A DNA stretch of 64,000 nt, taken from NCBI GenBank assembly GCA_913020155.1, contig CAJWBA010000004.1:37683-101682 (forward strand), written 5' to 3'. This DNA comes from an uncultured Flavobacteriales bacterium. Its GTDB lineage: Bacteria > Bacteroidota > Bacteroidia > Flavobacteriales > Flavobacteriaceae. The notes under the pieces are model-generated. The model was not told where the DNA came from. It saw only the letters and a list, made by a program, of their open reading frames with translations, and did no database searches. The position numbers were made by a program, and so were the translations under genes. Shown in pieces: positions 1 to 8,671 of this stretch (within the stretch, counting starts at the first letter, position 1; each line of letters starts with the position of its first letter).

Positions 1-1
1 T

Positions 2-220
2 CAAGAATTTAATCCGGAGCTTTTGGATAAGCAATACATGATTGTGCTTACAAAATGTGATTTGCTAGACAGAGAACTTATAGAAGCATATGCGCTGGAA
101 ATGAAGCAGAGCTTCTCCAACATTCCTCACACAATGATTTCGTCAGTTAGTCAACTTAACCTTCAAGCTCTGAAGGATGAACTATGGGAAGTCCTGCTAT
201 TAGAGAATTCAATAGCCTAA
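2..220 (+). CDS. obgE: GTPase Obg, C-terminal end (partial)
   Basis: The open frame enters from the left edge and ends at TAA 218-220, so only about 72 C-terminal residues are visible. They contain a TKCDLL stretch that fits the G4 guanine-specificity motif (N/TKxD), followed about 30 residues later by an SSVSQLNL stretch that fits G5. This is the end of the G domain of Obg/CgtA, a ribosome-associated GTPase of large-subunit assembly and stringent control. Flavobacterial Obg proteins end close to the G domain, as here. The Obg fold and the G1-G3 motifs lie outside the window, so another TRAFAC GTPase cannot be excluded. Confidence 0.8.
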   Translation, partial: QEFNPELLDKQYMIVLTKCDLLDRELIEAYALEMKQSFSNIPHTMISSVSQLNLQALKDELWEVLLLENSIA

Positions 221-228
221 AAATCAGC

Positions 229-996
229 ATGCTTCGATTACTCTTCGTTCATCTAATTTATTTTTCTATTTGGGTCGGTATTACTCGAGGGAAAACCCCT
301 TTTGCGACCTATGAATTTTCAAAAGATCAGGCTTATCTTGATACATTAGCAATTTTACAAAATAATGACGACTCAAGGGATAATTTATTTACAATCATCA
401 AATGGTCAACTCGGCACAAAGATTTTAAAACGGTAATAGCTTCTTTCAATAAACTAGTTGAAGCAGGTTATGGAACCGCAAATCTTCATAATAAATTAGC
501 TGGAGCATATGGGATAAGAATCGATGAATTGAGTAAGATTAAAGCATTACACAATGTGAATTCAATGAAAACCAACTTCATAAAAGCATATCAATTAGAT
601 TCACTTAACTTACCAACTTTAGAAGCATTAGCTGGGATTTACACCAAATTACCACGATTTTTAGGAGGGGATTTTGAAAAAGCAAATAAATATGCCCAAC
701 TTCTTTTTGAAATCATCCCAGCAGAGGGCTTACTGGCCAAGGGTTTCGTATTAGAGTCTGAGGGTTATCGAGATGAGGCCACTGACAAATATCAAAGAGC
801 GTTTGAAAAGCTAACTTTTTTGAACCCCTGCAATGTTCAAAAAAATGAAGTTTATTTTAAAAATAAAAGCAAAAATCTCAGTTATCAGATTGCAAGCTTG
901 GGTTTAAAATTTAATTTGGACACTTCTAAATCCATTTGTGCTCTTGAATACTATCTGGACAGCTTTGACGCATACAGTAACCTCCCCAAAGAATGA
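229..996 (+). CDS. TPR-like protein, 3' end decayed (probable pseudogene or truncated gene)
   Basis: An ATG at 229 begins with a hydrophobic segment (MLRLLFVHLIYFSIWVG), probably a signal peptide or membrane anchor. About 240 mostly helical residues follow, with TPR-like spacing (for example KANKYAQLLFEIIPAEGLLAKG, split here at its two helices). The frame stops at TGA 994-996. Beyond the stop the same frame still reads as a TPR: residues NNNEKVELNKSLALK and NPKFKPALYLK appear before TAA 1114-1116, interrupted only by the TGA and a TAA at 1003-1005. The original gene therefore probably ran to 1116, nine bases before mpl, and has lost its last TPR to two point stops. An upstream in-frame start at 184 would overlap obgE and is less likely. 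Whether the 255-residue product still works is unknown. Confidence 0.6.
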   Translation: MLRLLFVHLIYFSIWVGITRGKTPFATYEFSKDQAYLDTLAILQNNDDSRDNLFTIIKWSTRHKDFKTVIASFNKLVEAGYGTANLHNKLAGAYGIRIDELSKIKALHNVNSMKTNFIKAYQLDSLNLPTLEALAGIYTKLPRFLGGDFEKANKYAQLLFEIIPAEGLLAKGFVLESEGYRDEATDKYQRAFEKLTFLNPCNVQKNEVYFKNKSKNLSYQIASLGLKFNLDTSKSICALEYYLDSFDAYSNLPKE

Positions 997-1116
997 GTTT
1001 ATTAAAAACTAGACCTTCTTCATAAAAAACAAAACAACAATGAGAAAGTGGAGTTAAATAAATCTTTAGCTCTAAAAATTAATCCTAAATTTAAGCCAGC
1101 TTTATATTTAAAATAA
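994..1116 (+). pseudogene. Untranslated 3' remnant of the TPR-like gene
   Basis: This stretch continues the frame of the upstream gene past two stops, TGA at 994-996 and TAA at 1003-1005, and ends at TAA 1114-1116. The read-through peptide contains KKQNNNEKVELNKSL and NPKFKPALYL, which is the typical helix-turn-helix end of a TPR with its NP turn. TGA is one base from TGG (Trp), and TAA is one base from TAT (Tyr). It explains an otherwise gene-free gap. Sequencing error is less likely than mutation because two separate substitutions are needed. Confidence 0.6.
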
Positions 1117-1125
1117 ATTAGCTTC

Positions 1126-2490
1126 GTGAAAAAATTTCATTTTATCGCCATCGGGGGAAGTGCAATGCACAACCTTGCTCTTGCTCTTCATCAAAAAGGA
1201 TTTGAGATTTCCGGAAGCGATGATACTGTTTTTGAACCTTCAAAATCTCGACTTGAAAAAGCAGGGATTCTTCCAGAAAAAACGGGATGGTTTTCTGAAA
1301 AAATTACAAAAAAAACTGACGGCATTATTTTGGGTATGCATGCAAGGGCAGATAATCCTGAATTGCTCAGGGCCATTGAACTGGGCATAAAAATATATTC
1401 ATATCCTGAGTTTTTATATGAACAAGCCCAAGAAAAAACACGGGTTGTAATTGCAGGTAGTCATGGAAAAACAACCATTACATCCATGGTACTTCACGTA
1501 TTGAATTATTGGGAGAGGGAGGTTGATTATATGATAGGCGCACAGTTAGAGGGTTTTGATACAATGGTTCATTTGACTGACGATAATGATTTCATGTTAA
1601 TTGAGGGAGACGAATATCTTTCATCACCAATAGACCTTAGACCTAAATTTTTGTGGTATAAACCTCACGTAACTTTGATTTCCGGAATTGCCTGGGATCA
1701 TATTAATGTTTTTCCGACCGAAGAAAATTATGTTCAACAATTTAAAACCTATATTGATTCGATTGTTCCAGGTGGAGTTTTAGTTTACAACGAAGCGGAT
1801 CCTGTTTTGGCACAACTCACACAAGTTTCTGAAAATGCGATTCGTAAAGAAGGATACCATCTTCCAAATTATGAAATAAAAAAGGGGATTACTTTTTTGA
1901 AAACAGACGAAGGAGATTTACCCTTAGAAGTTTTTGGAGAACATAATTTATCCAATATTTCTGGAGCTCAATGGATATGCCAATTGATGGGTGTTGATCA
2001 AGCAGAATTTCTGGAAGCAATACCAAGTTTTAAAGGAGCATCCAAACGCTTAGAGAAAATAGGAGATAATGGTTCATCTTTTTTATTCAAAGATTTTGCA
2101 CATGCTCCCAGCAAGGTTAAAGCTACTTCATTGGCAGTTGCACAACAATTTGAAGAACACCACAAAGTTTTTTGCTTGGAATTACACACCTACAGCAGCT
2201 TGAACCCCGAGTTTATAAGTCAATACAAGAACTCACTAAAATTAGCAGATGAGGCAATTGTTTTTTATGATCCTGAAGCTCTGAAAATCAAAAACGGCAT
2301 ACTGCTTTCTAAAGAAGAAATAAAAAAAGCTTTTGGAGATGAAAATATAATTGTATTCTCTGAGTCCAAAGAATTTTATAAATTCCTTGAAGAGCACAAT
2401 TGGGATAAAAGTATACTCTTAATGATGAGTTCTGGAAACTATGGAGGTTTGAATTGGGAAATCCTCAGAAATTCTGTTCTTAATTTTTAG
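1126..2490 (+). CDS. mpl: UDP-MurNAc:tripeptide ligase Mpl
   Basis: This 454-residue Mur ligase family protein probably recycles cell-wall tripeptide by joining L-Ala-gamma-D-Glu-meso-DAP to UDP-N-acetylmuramate in the cytosol. The N-terminal Rossmann part begins KKFHFIAIGGSAMHNLA, where MurC and Mpl proteins have the dinucleotide-like GxGGxGM region. The ATP loop GSHGKTT lies near residue 111, followed by the central-domain EGDEY motif. Having ALHQKGFEISGSDD rather than the MurC consensus, and a second true murC in the dcw cluster, favours Mpl over MurC. The start is GTG, just downstream of the decayed TPR gene. The 3' end overlaps the convergent PaiB-like gene by 11 bp. Confidence 0.85.
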   Translation: MKKFHFIAIGGSAMHNLALALHQKGFEISGSDDTVFEPSKSRLEKAGILPEKTGWFSEKITKKTDGIILGMHARADNPELLRAIELGIKIYSYPEFLYEQAQEKTRVVIAGSHGKTTITSMVLHVLNYWEREVDYMIGAQLEGFDTMVHLTDDNDFMLIEGDEYLSSPIDLRPKFLWYKPHVTLISGIAWDHINVFPTEENYVQQFKTYIDSIVPGGVLVYNEADPVLAQLTQVSENAIRKEGYHLPNYEIKKGITFLKTDEGDLPLEVFGEHNLSNISGAQWICQLMGVDQAEFLEAIPSFKGASKRLEKIGDNGSSFLFKDFAHAPSKVKATSLAVAQQFEEHHKVFCLELHTYSSLNPEFISQYKNSLKLADEAIVFYDPEALKIKNGILLSKEEIKKAFGDENIIVFSESKEFYKFLEEHNWDKSILLMMSSGNYGGLNWEILRNSVLNF

Positions 2491-3103
2491 TTTGATGATT
2501 CAAGTACAAGCACTCAATGTTTTTAATAACTTGCGATTGAGAGTTAATCATTGCTTGTTTAGCTCTTTCTTGATCTTTTTTAATTTTATCTTGAGATATT
2601 TTATATTTTCCCAACCAAGAAGTTATTTCTATTCTAAAGCCAACAATGTAATTTAAAGCTGCCTCCATCCTAGGGTTACTTTCTTCAAGAATATATTTAG
2701 GTTGATCTCCCTCCATAAATGAAGTCATTTCAATCAAACTTTGTTTTACACTTTGAGAATCTTCAGTTAAATAAATCTTCCCTCTCAAGTGGACTTTGAA
2801 ATAATTCCAAGTAGGAAGTTGAGTAGTACTGTATTTTGATGGAGAAATGTAAGCTTCTGGTCCATGAAAAACAATCTCTAAATCGTGTTTAGAGTCTTTA
2901 AAATGTTCAATTTGTGGATTAAATTTATCCAAATGTCCTACCAAAGTACCCAAAGCACCCTCAATCTTGTGAATCAAAGGAGTATGAGAACTTAGTGCTT
3001 TATTGTTGCTTGAGGTAATTATGGTAGCCAGAGGATACATTTTGATTAGTTCTAACGCATTTTCGAAACGTTTTTCTTGGTGGTGTTTTGGAGGGTATTT
3101 CAT
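2480..3103 (-). CDS. FMN-binding PaiB-family protein
   Basis: The chosen ATG at 3103 gives about 207 residues starting MKYPPKHHQEKRF, the usual start of PaiB-like proteins. An extra upstream extension is possible but contains no family sequence. The family is a split-barrel flavoprotein; Bacillus PaiB is described as a negative regulator of sporulation and protease genes, and most relatives are uncharacterised. Typical motifs are LVGHLDKFNPQ near residue 72 and FHGPEAYISPSKY near residue 96, then a TWNY stretch. It is convergent with mpl and its 5' end abuts the radC remnant. The family assignment is good; a regulatory role in this organism is only inferred. Confidence 0.78.
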   Translation of the reverse strand: MKYPPKHHQEKRFENALELIKMYPLATIITSSNNKALSSHTPLIHKIEGALGTLVGHLDKFNPQIEHFKDSKHDLEIVFHGPEAYISPSKYSTTQLPTWNYFKVHLRGKIYLTEDSQSVKQSLIEMTSFMEGDQPKYILEESNPRMEAALNYIVGFRIEITSWLGKYKISQDKIKKDQERAKQAMINSQSQVIKNIECLYLNHQTKN

Positions 3104-3172
3104 TACTTTAAAAGTTTTATTTTTATAAACGAATTCGATTTGAAGGACAAGCCACAATGATAAACCAAACTA

Positions 3173-3952
3173 AAAATATACTTTACTATTGAACCAAATC
3201 TCCCCAAATTTACACCAAAAGACTGGTCTGTTGAAGAACAACTGCGAGAAAAATTGATTGCTAAAGGATCTCAGCATTTAACCAATGCCAAATTGTTAGC
3301 CATCTTAATTGGAAGAGGTGATCAAGGAAAAACAGCTGAACAATTGATGCGGCGACTTATTGTTCCAATAAATACTGGTTTAAGCGAGTTGTAAAGAATC
3401 AATCTTGAAGAGTTGTTAAAATGGAAGGGAATAGGACCCGCTTAAGAAGTAAAAATTAAAGCTACTTTTGAACTTGTTAAAAGAATTCAGAAGCTTCCTT
3501 TCCATGAAAAAGTAAGTTGTAATTCAAGAAAAAAGCTTATAATATTCTGTTTTCTGTTTTGAGCTATCTAGAACAAGAGGAATTTTGGGAAATTTACTTG
3601 AATATTCAGAATCATGTTCTCTTAAAAAATGTTTGAGTAAAGGCGGTATTTCGGAAACTACGGTTGATGTACGTTTACTTTTTGAAAATGCAGTTCGATT
3701 ATGGGCAACAGCATTGATCAATGCTCATAATAATCCTTCAGGGGAATTGAGTTTCAGTATAAGTGATTTGAAATTAACGACTAAAATTAAAAAGACAGGA
3801 AATAATTTGGATATAAAACTTTTAGATCATTTGATTATTTCTGAAAAAGGGTATTTTAGCTTTGCAGACAAAAACTATTATGATTATGTTGTTGGTTTAC
3901 ACCCACAAAATAACATCTCGACTTCGCTATACATTCAAGCATTTCTTTGAAA
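3173..3952 (+). pseudogene. radC: radC pseudogene (JAB/MPN domain, frameshifts and stops)
   Basis: Fragments in three frames join into a RadC protein. Frame 2 gives KDWSVEEQLREKLIAKG and LLAILIGRGDQGKTAEQL, then meets TAA at 3392-3394 and 3443-3445, with LEELLKWKGIGPA between them (the HhH motif). After a shift, frame 1 gives LSYLEQEEFWEIYLNIQNH near 3560-3617. After a second shift at an A-run near 3625-3632, frame 3 gives CLSKGGISETTVDVRLLFE up to YFSFADKN. The JAMM metal motif HNHPSG is changed to HNNPSG (His codon replaced by AAT at 3732-3734). With two stops, two frameshifts and a lost metal ligand, function is almost certainly gone. The end overlaps the start of the next gene, which may explain why it has not been deleted. 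Confidence 0.88.
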
Positions 3953-5181
3953 GTGTTTTGGGTATTCCAGTTGATTTTACAATAAAGTTAGAGGTTTTTA
4001 TTGCTCAAAGTGGTCCAAAAATGAGCTACACACAAACTCCTTTGGGAAATGAATTTTTTGTCAATTCAAATCCATTGCTGTTTGAACAAGGGGTTAAGGG
4101 TTTTGATATTAAAGTTTCCCAGTGGGACGGTGTTCCCTGTTTTTTTCAATGTGATCAAAATTCTATGATTCCCTATGATGTGTTCGCTTGCTCTTTCTTT
4201 TTGATGAGCAGATATGAGGAATATTTACCTCATGTGAAGGATGAATTGGGGAGGTTCACTAGTGATCAATGTTTAGCTGTTCAAAATAATTTTTTAGAAT
4301 TACCCGTTATCGATTTATGGGCAAAAAACTTTTATGAACTTTTTGTAAAAAAATTCCCTGAACTCAAAACAGACAAAATGCCCTCGAATTCTTTAATACC
4401 TTTGATAGATGTTGTTTCTCCATACAAGTACAAACACAAATCCTTTTTAAGGAATTCAGCACAAGTCTTTTTGAATATCAGTGAATTTAAAATTTGGATT
4501 ATTTTAGAACATATTATGGTCTTGCTGGGCTTTTGGAAAGATCCATGGAATAATTTTGACGATTTTCTTAACTTTTTTAGAAAAACCAAATTTAAACCTC
4601 GATTTTTCTTTTTGTTTTCCGAAATTTCCTATTACGATCAGGGTATTTCGGTTTTTAACTCGCACTTCCATTCCTTGATAAAATATGTAGCAGATTACCA
4701 CAAAAGTTCTTTGTTGGTATCAACAGAAGCACGTCAGAAAGCTAGAAGTTTTAAAACAGAAATTGAACGTTTTGAGAAAATAATTCATAGAAACACTAAA
4801 TTTCTTCGTTTTAACTCCGGAGTAACAGCGGTTTTCGAGTCTTATCGTAATATTTTGGGTATGGAAGAGATGGCAGATTTTAGTCTGGGTTATAACGATA
4901 AAATAGGGTATCGAGCCAGTACTGCCGTTCCTTTTCGTTTCTATGACTTAGAAAACGAAGTAGAAACAACATTAGTTCTTTATTCAGTAGTTGCAGGAGA
5001 AGATGCCTTGCGAAAAATGGACTCACATTCTGCTTTTCAAAAATTAAACCAACTTCAAGATCAAATTCCAACTCCCACTGGAGTTCATGTTTTCTCTGTA
5101 TCTAACGCAATTTTTTCTTCAAATAACAATAATAAATCTTGGAAACAAGCCTACAAGAACTATATTTTGAAACATGACTGA
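3886..5181 (+). CDS. Polysaccharide deacetylase-like protein (DUF7033 type)
   Basis: The protein is about 431 residues. An ATG at 3886 begins MLLVYTHKI, which resembles the start of a flavobacterial family commonly found just after radC; an ATG at 3880 is an alternative. Recognisable blocks are PLGNEFFVNSNPLLFEQG, the SRYEEYLPHVKDELGRF block near residue 105, and a C-terminal GYRASTAVPFRFYDLENE block. The family is related to NodB-type deacetylases. I do not see a clear D-D/H-H metal triad, so activity and substrate are unknown. No signal peptide is evident. It starts inside the radC pseudogene and overlaps the next gene by 8 bp, suggesting translational coupling. Confidence 0.6.
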   Translation: MLLVYTHKITSRLRYTFKHFFESVLGIPVDFTIKLEVFIAQSGPKMSYTQTPLGNEFFVNSNPLLFEQGVKGFDIKVSQWDGVPCFFQCDQNSMIPYDVFACSFFLMSRYEEYLPHVKDELGRFTSDQCLAVQNNFLELPVIDLWAKNFYELFVKKFPELKTDKMPSNSLIPLIDVVSPYKYKHKSFLRNSAQVFLNISEFKIWIILEHIMVLLGFWKDPWNNFDDFLNFFRKTKFKPRFFFLFSEISYYDQGISVFNSHFHSLIKYVADYHKSSLLVSTEARQKARSFKTEIERFEKIIHRNTKFLRFNSGVTAVFESYRNILGMEEMADFSLGYNDKIGYRASTAVPFRFYDLENEVETTLVLYSVVAGEDALRKMDSHSAFQKLNQLQDQIPTPTGVHVFSVSNAIFSSNNNNKSWKQAYKNYILKHD

Positions 5182-5866
5182 AATTCAGAAAATACAACAT
5201 GTTTTTTTTGATTTAGACCATACGCTTTGGGATTTTGAAAAAAACTCTGAAGCCACTTTTGCATCAATATTTGAGGAATTGAAATTTGATTTATCACTTC
5301 AAAATTTCCTGTATATCTATGATCCAATAAATCATTTTTATTGGAAACTATATCGAGAGAACAAAATTTCTGAAACCGAATTGCGTCGACTTCGATTGGA
5401 AAAAACATTTGTAAAGATGGGGATAAATCCCTCTGCAAAACTAATTGATAAAATATCAAAATTGTACATTGAACGGTTATCCAAGCATACTCATCTTTTT
5501 CAGGATACAATAGCTGTATTGGAATACTTGTTTTCAAAATACAAGCTCCATATTATAACCAATGGATTTGAAAATGTTCAGCAACGGAAGCTTCAAAACT
5601 CTGGAATAGCTCGATTTTTTGATGTTGTTTTGACAGCAGAAAAAGTTGGGTACAAAAAGCCACATCCAACCATTTTTATTACCGCTTTAGAAGAGGCAAA
5701 AGTACTTCCAGAACATGCGTTGATGATTGGTGATAGTTTGGAGGCAGATATTCAAGGAGCTCTAAAGCTTGGAATGCAAGCCATTCATTTCAATTCTCAT
5801 TCAGAGGATTTGCATCAAGAATGTTTGATTGTTGATGAACTAGCTGTTTTAATGGATATTTTGTAA
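5174..5866 (+). CDS. yjjG: HAD-family nucleotidase, YjjG-like
   Basis: This is a 230-residue cytosolic HAD phosphatase of the YjjG subfamily, which removes phosphate from non-canonical pyrimidine nucleotides and so cleans the nucleotide pool. Motif I is FFDLDHTLWDF with D13 as nucleophile and D15 as acid/base. Motif II is IITNGF, the motif III lysine is in GYKKPHPTIF, and motif IV is MIGDSLEADIQGA. The cap is the alpha-helical C1 type between motifs I and II. It overlaps the upstream deacetylase-like gene by 8 bp. The HAD assignment is secure; the YjjG substrate range is inferred from overall similarity. Confidence 0.8.
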   Translation: MTEIQKIQHVFFDLDHTLWDFEKNSEATFASIFEELKFDLSLQNFLYIYDPINHFYWKLYRENKISETELRRLRLEKTFVKMGINPSAKLIDKISKLYIERLSKHTHLFQDTIAVLEYLFSKYKLHIITNGFENVQQRKLQNSGIARFFDVVLTAEKVGYKKPHPTIFITALEEAKVLPEHALMIGDSLEADIQGALKLGMQAIHFNSHSEDLHQECLIVDELAVLMDIL

Positions 5867-5937
5867 AATATTTTTATTGAAACGCCTGACCTTTGTACAG
5901 TTTATTGACTTAATGTATTTTTACAAAAAACAACATT

Positions 5938-6267
5938 ATGCAAATTCAAGATGCCCAAAAAGCTGTTGACATATGGATTCGTGAACACGGGGTTCGTTAC
6001 TTCAATGAACTTACAAATATGGCTCAATTAACTGAGGAGGTGGGTGAAGTCGCCAGAATTATTGCACGCCGATTCGGCGAACAAAGTTCAAAGGAATCTG
6101 ATAAAAATAAAGATTTAGGCGAAGAGCTAGCTGATGTTATTTTTGTTGTTTTATGTCTTGCTAATCAAACGGGAATCAATTTGCAAGAAGCATTCGACAA
6201 AAAACTTGATCTAAAAACAAAACGCGACCACGAAAGACATCAAGACAATTCAAAACTCAAACAATAA
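5938..6267 (+). CDS. MazG-like nucleotide pyrophosphohydrolase
   Basis: This 109-residue all-alpha NTP pyrophosphohydrolase probably splits nucleoside triphosphates to monophosphate and pyrophosphate, a house-cleaning role matching the upstream YjjG-like gene. The metal-binding signature is clear: E34-x-x-E37 in TEEVGEVARIIARRF and E63-x-x-D66 in GEELADVIFVV. The length suits the single-domain MazG family rather than the two-domain E. coli MazG. It is separated from yjjG by 71 bp and from aroA by only 2 bp, so it is probably co-transcribed with aroA. Confidence 0.85.
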   Translation: MQIQDAQKAVDIWIREHGVRYFNELTNMAQLTEEVGEVARIIARRFGEQSSKESDKNKDLGEELADVIFVVLCLANQTGINLQEAFDKKLDLKTKRDHERHQDNSKLKQ

Positions 6268-6269
6268 TA

Positions 6270-7496
6270 ATGCCACTAAAGATCAACCATACTTCCCTAA
6301 AATGCTCTGGAAATCTAAATATTACAGGTTCAAAAAGTGAAACAAATCGACTGTTGCTTTTAAAAGCTTTATATCCTGGGCTTAAAATAAAAAATGCCTC
6401 AAATTCAGACGATTCCATAGCAATGAATCATGCTTTAATTACTGATTCAAATCTAATAGATATTCATCATGCTGGAACAGCAATGCGTTTTTTAACTGCA
6501 TTTTTCGCAACCCAAAGTGGAAGAGAAGTCGTTTTAACAGGTTCTTCAAGGATGCAAGAAAGACCTATTGGAGTTTTGGTGGATGCACTCAAAAAATTAG
6601 GTGCTGACATAGTCTATGAAAATCAAGAAGGATTTCCACCACTACTAATTAAAGGTAAAATATTATCTGGTGGACATGTAACCTTGCCAGCAAATATAAG
6701 CAGCCAATACATTTCGGCTTTACTATTGATTTCCACACAATTAGAAGACGGACTAACTCTAACTCTTGAAGGAGAAATAACCTCCTTACCCTATCTCAAA
6801 ATGACCTTATCTCTTTTGCAACGCATTGGAATTCGTTCCCATTTTGAAAATGACACAATCAGAATAAAACCGCAAAAGCAAATTGAATCTCAAATTCAAA
6901 CGGTAGAGTCTGACTGGAGTTCAGCATCCTATCTTTACAGTTGTGTTGCTTTGAGCGATGAGGGTAAAATTATTTTGAATAGTTACCGGAACGACAGTCT
7001 TCAAGGAGATGCCGTCTTGGTCAACATTTACGAAAAATTAGGAGTAAAAACCAGTTTTAAATCTGGTCAAATTACCCTTGAAAAAATTAAAGATTTTCAA
7101 TTACCTGATTCAATAGAATTGAATCTAGTGGAGGCACCAGATATTGCACAAACTATAGCGGTAAGTTGTTATGGTCTTGGAGTAGGTTGTGATCTTCTAG
7201 GTCTTCATACGCTCAAGATTAAAGAAACGGATCGACTTGTTGCCTTAGAAAATGAATTGGCAAAATTAGGAGCTCACATTCGAGTTACAAAAAACAGTTT
7301 ACATTTGAGTGCTTTTCAAAATTTCAAAGAAAATCAAACAATAGCAACCTATCACGACCATCGAATGGCAATGGCCTTTGCACCTTTTGCATTGAAAATT
7401 CCCCTCCAAATTGCAAATGCAGATGTAGTAACAAAATCATATCCTAACTTCTGGAACGATCTTCAACTTATTGATTTTAAGTTAATTAAAAAATAA
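6270..7496 (+). CDS. aroA: 3-phosphoshikimate 1-carboxyvinyltransferase (EPSP synthase)
   Basis: AroA joins phosphoenolpyruvate to shikimate 3-phosphate in the shikimate pathway to aromatic amino acids. The 408-residue protein has GSKSETNRLLLLKAL near residue 20 (shikimate-3-phosphate and PEP contacts), HAGTAMRFLTAFFA near residue 67, EAPDIAQT near residue 287, IKETDRLVALENELAKLG near residue 315 and DHRMAMAFAPF near the C-terminus. It is a little shorter than the roughly 427-residue E. coli enzyme, as is usual in Bacteroidota. It begins 2 bp after the MazG-like gene and is followed by a promoter region for queA. Confidence 0.93.
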   Translation: MPLKINHTSLKCSGNLNITGSKSETNRLLLLKALYPGLKIKNASNSDDSIAMNHALITDSNLIDIHHAGTAMRFLTAFFATQSGREVVLTGSSRMQERPIGVLVDALKKLGADIVYENQEGFPPLLIKGKILSGGHVTLPANISSQYISALLLISTQLEDGLTLTLEGEITSLPYLKMTLSLLQRIGIRSHFENDTIRIKPQKQIESQIQTVESDWSSASYLYSCVALSDEGKIILNSYRNDSLQGDAVLVNIYEKLGVKTSFKSGQITLEKIKDFQLPDSIELNLVEAPDIAQTIAVSCYGLGVGCDLLGLHTLKIKETDRLVALENELAKLGAHIRVTKNSLHLSAFQNFKENQTIATYHDHRMAMAFAPFALKIPLQIANADVVTKSYPNFWNDLQLIDFKLIKK

Positions 7497-7519
7497 ATAC
7501 AGGAAAAAACTTCATTTAC

Positions 7520-7551
7520 TTGACAACCCCTATGCCGAGGTAGTATATTTG
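7520..7551 (+). promoter_or_regulatory. Predicted Bacteroidota sigma promoter of queA
   Basis: TTG at 7520-7522 and TATATTTG at 7544-7551 are 21 bp apart, close to the Bacteroidota TTTG/TAnnTTTG promoter pattern. It lies in the 104-bp gap between aroA and queA, about 50 bp before the queA ATG. Confidence 0.6.
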
Positions 7552-7600
7552 TCTTTTTAATATTTATTTTTATAATAAATTCAACCAATAAAGTTTATTT

Positions 7601-8650
7601 ATGAAATTATCTGATTTCGGATTTGATTTACCAGAAGAAAGACTAGCAGAGCACCCTGCAGAAAACCGTGACGAAGCACGATTAATGGTTCTCAATAGAG
7701 CAGACCGTTCAATTGAGCACAAGCAATTCAAAGATGTAATCGATTATTTCGTTGAAGGAGACGTTATGGTATTGAATAACACCAAGGTTTTTCCTGCTCG
7801 TTTGTTTGGTAATAAAGAAAAAACTGGAGCTAGAATTGAAGTTTTTTTATTAAGAGAATTAAATGAAGAGCAACGCTTGTGGGATGTTTTGGTAGATCCT
7901 GCTCGTAAAATTAGAATAGGAAATAAACTTTATTTTGGTGATGATGATAGCTTAGTAGCCGAGGTCATAGACAATACAACTTCTCGAGGTAGAACTTTAC
8001 GTTTTTTGTTTGACGGATCCTATTCTGAATTCCGAAAAAAACTAAAGCAGTTAGGTCAAACTCCACTTCCAAAATACATCAAAAGGGAACATCAGGCTTC
8101 GGATAAAGAACGTTATCAAACCATTTATGCAAAAAATGAGGGTGCGGTTGCGGCTCCCACAGCAGGAATGCATTTTTCGAAGCACTTATTGAAGCGTTTA
8201 GAAATCAAGGGAATTGATTTAGCTGAATTAACTTTGCATGTTGGTTTGGGTACTTTTAATCCAGTAGAAGTAGAGGATTTGTCGAAACACAAAATGGATT
8301 CGGAAGAATTGATAATAGATGAAAAAGCAGTTCTGATTGTAAATGAAGCTAAATCAAAGAAAAACAAAGTTTGTGCCGTTGGAACAACCTCTATGAGAGG
8401 ACTTGAAAGTTCAGTGTCCTCAATTGGAACTTTAAATCCCTATGAAGGCTGGACTCATAAATTCATTTTCCCACCTTTCGAATTTTCAATTGCAGATTGT
8501 ATGATCACGAATTTCCATACCCCAAAATCAACATTGTTGATGATGGCTTCAGCTTTTGCTGACCCAGATTTTATAAAAGAATCGTATCAGTTAGCCATCA
8601 AAGAAAAATACAATTTCTATTCCTACGGAGATGCTATGTTGATTATTTAA
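7601..8650 (+). CDS. queA: tRNA preQ1(34) S-adenosylmethionine ribosyltransferase-isomerase
   Basis: QueA moves and isomerises the ribosyl group of S-adenosylmethionine onto preQ1 at tRNA position 34, giving epoxyqueuosine. The 349-residue protein matches the family length and carries its hallmark blocks: [20 protein letters not shown] at the N-terminus, [16 protein letters not shown] near residue 50, [13 protein letters not shown] near residue 182, [15 protein letters not shown] near residue 211, and [17 protein letters not shown] near the end. It has its own predicted promoter and is followed after 21 bp by rlmN, so the two tRNA/rRNA modification genes are probably co-expressed. Confidence 0.95.
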   Translation: MKLSDFGFDLPEERLAEHPAENRDEARLMVLNRADRSIEHKQFKDVIDYFVEGDVMVLNNTKVFPARLFGNKEKTGARIEVFLLRELNEEQRLWDVLVDPARKIRIGNKLYFGDDDSLVAEVIDNTTSRGRTLRFLFDGSYSEFRKKLKQLGQTPLPKYIKREHQASDKERYQTIYAKNEGAVAAPTAGMHFSKHLLKRLEIKGIDLAELTLHVGLGTFNPVEVEDLSKHKMDSEELIIDEKAVLIVNEAKSKKNKVCAVGTTSMRGLESSVSSIGTLNPYEGWTHKFIFPPFEFSIADCMITNFHTPKSTLLMMASAFADPDFIKESYQLAIKEKYNFYSYGDAMLII

Positions 8651-8671
8651 ATCAATTTTGTAAAAGAGTTT

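Noticed and set aside
1126..2490. A second murC
   Set aside because: Mur ligase features fit Mpl better, and a canonical murC lies in the dcw cluster at 26439.
5877..5897. Possible promoter before the MazG-like gene (GACCTTTG)
   Set aside because: First two bases of the -7 box do not match and the nearest TTG is only about 8 bp away.
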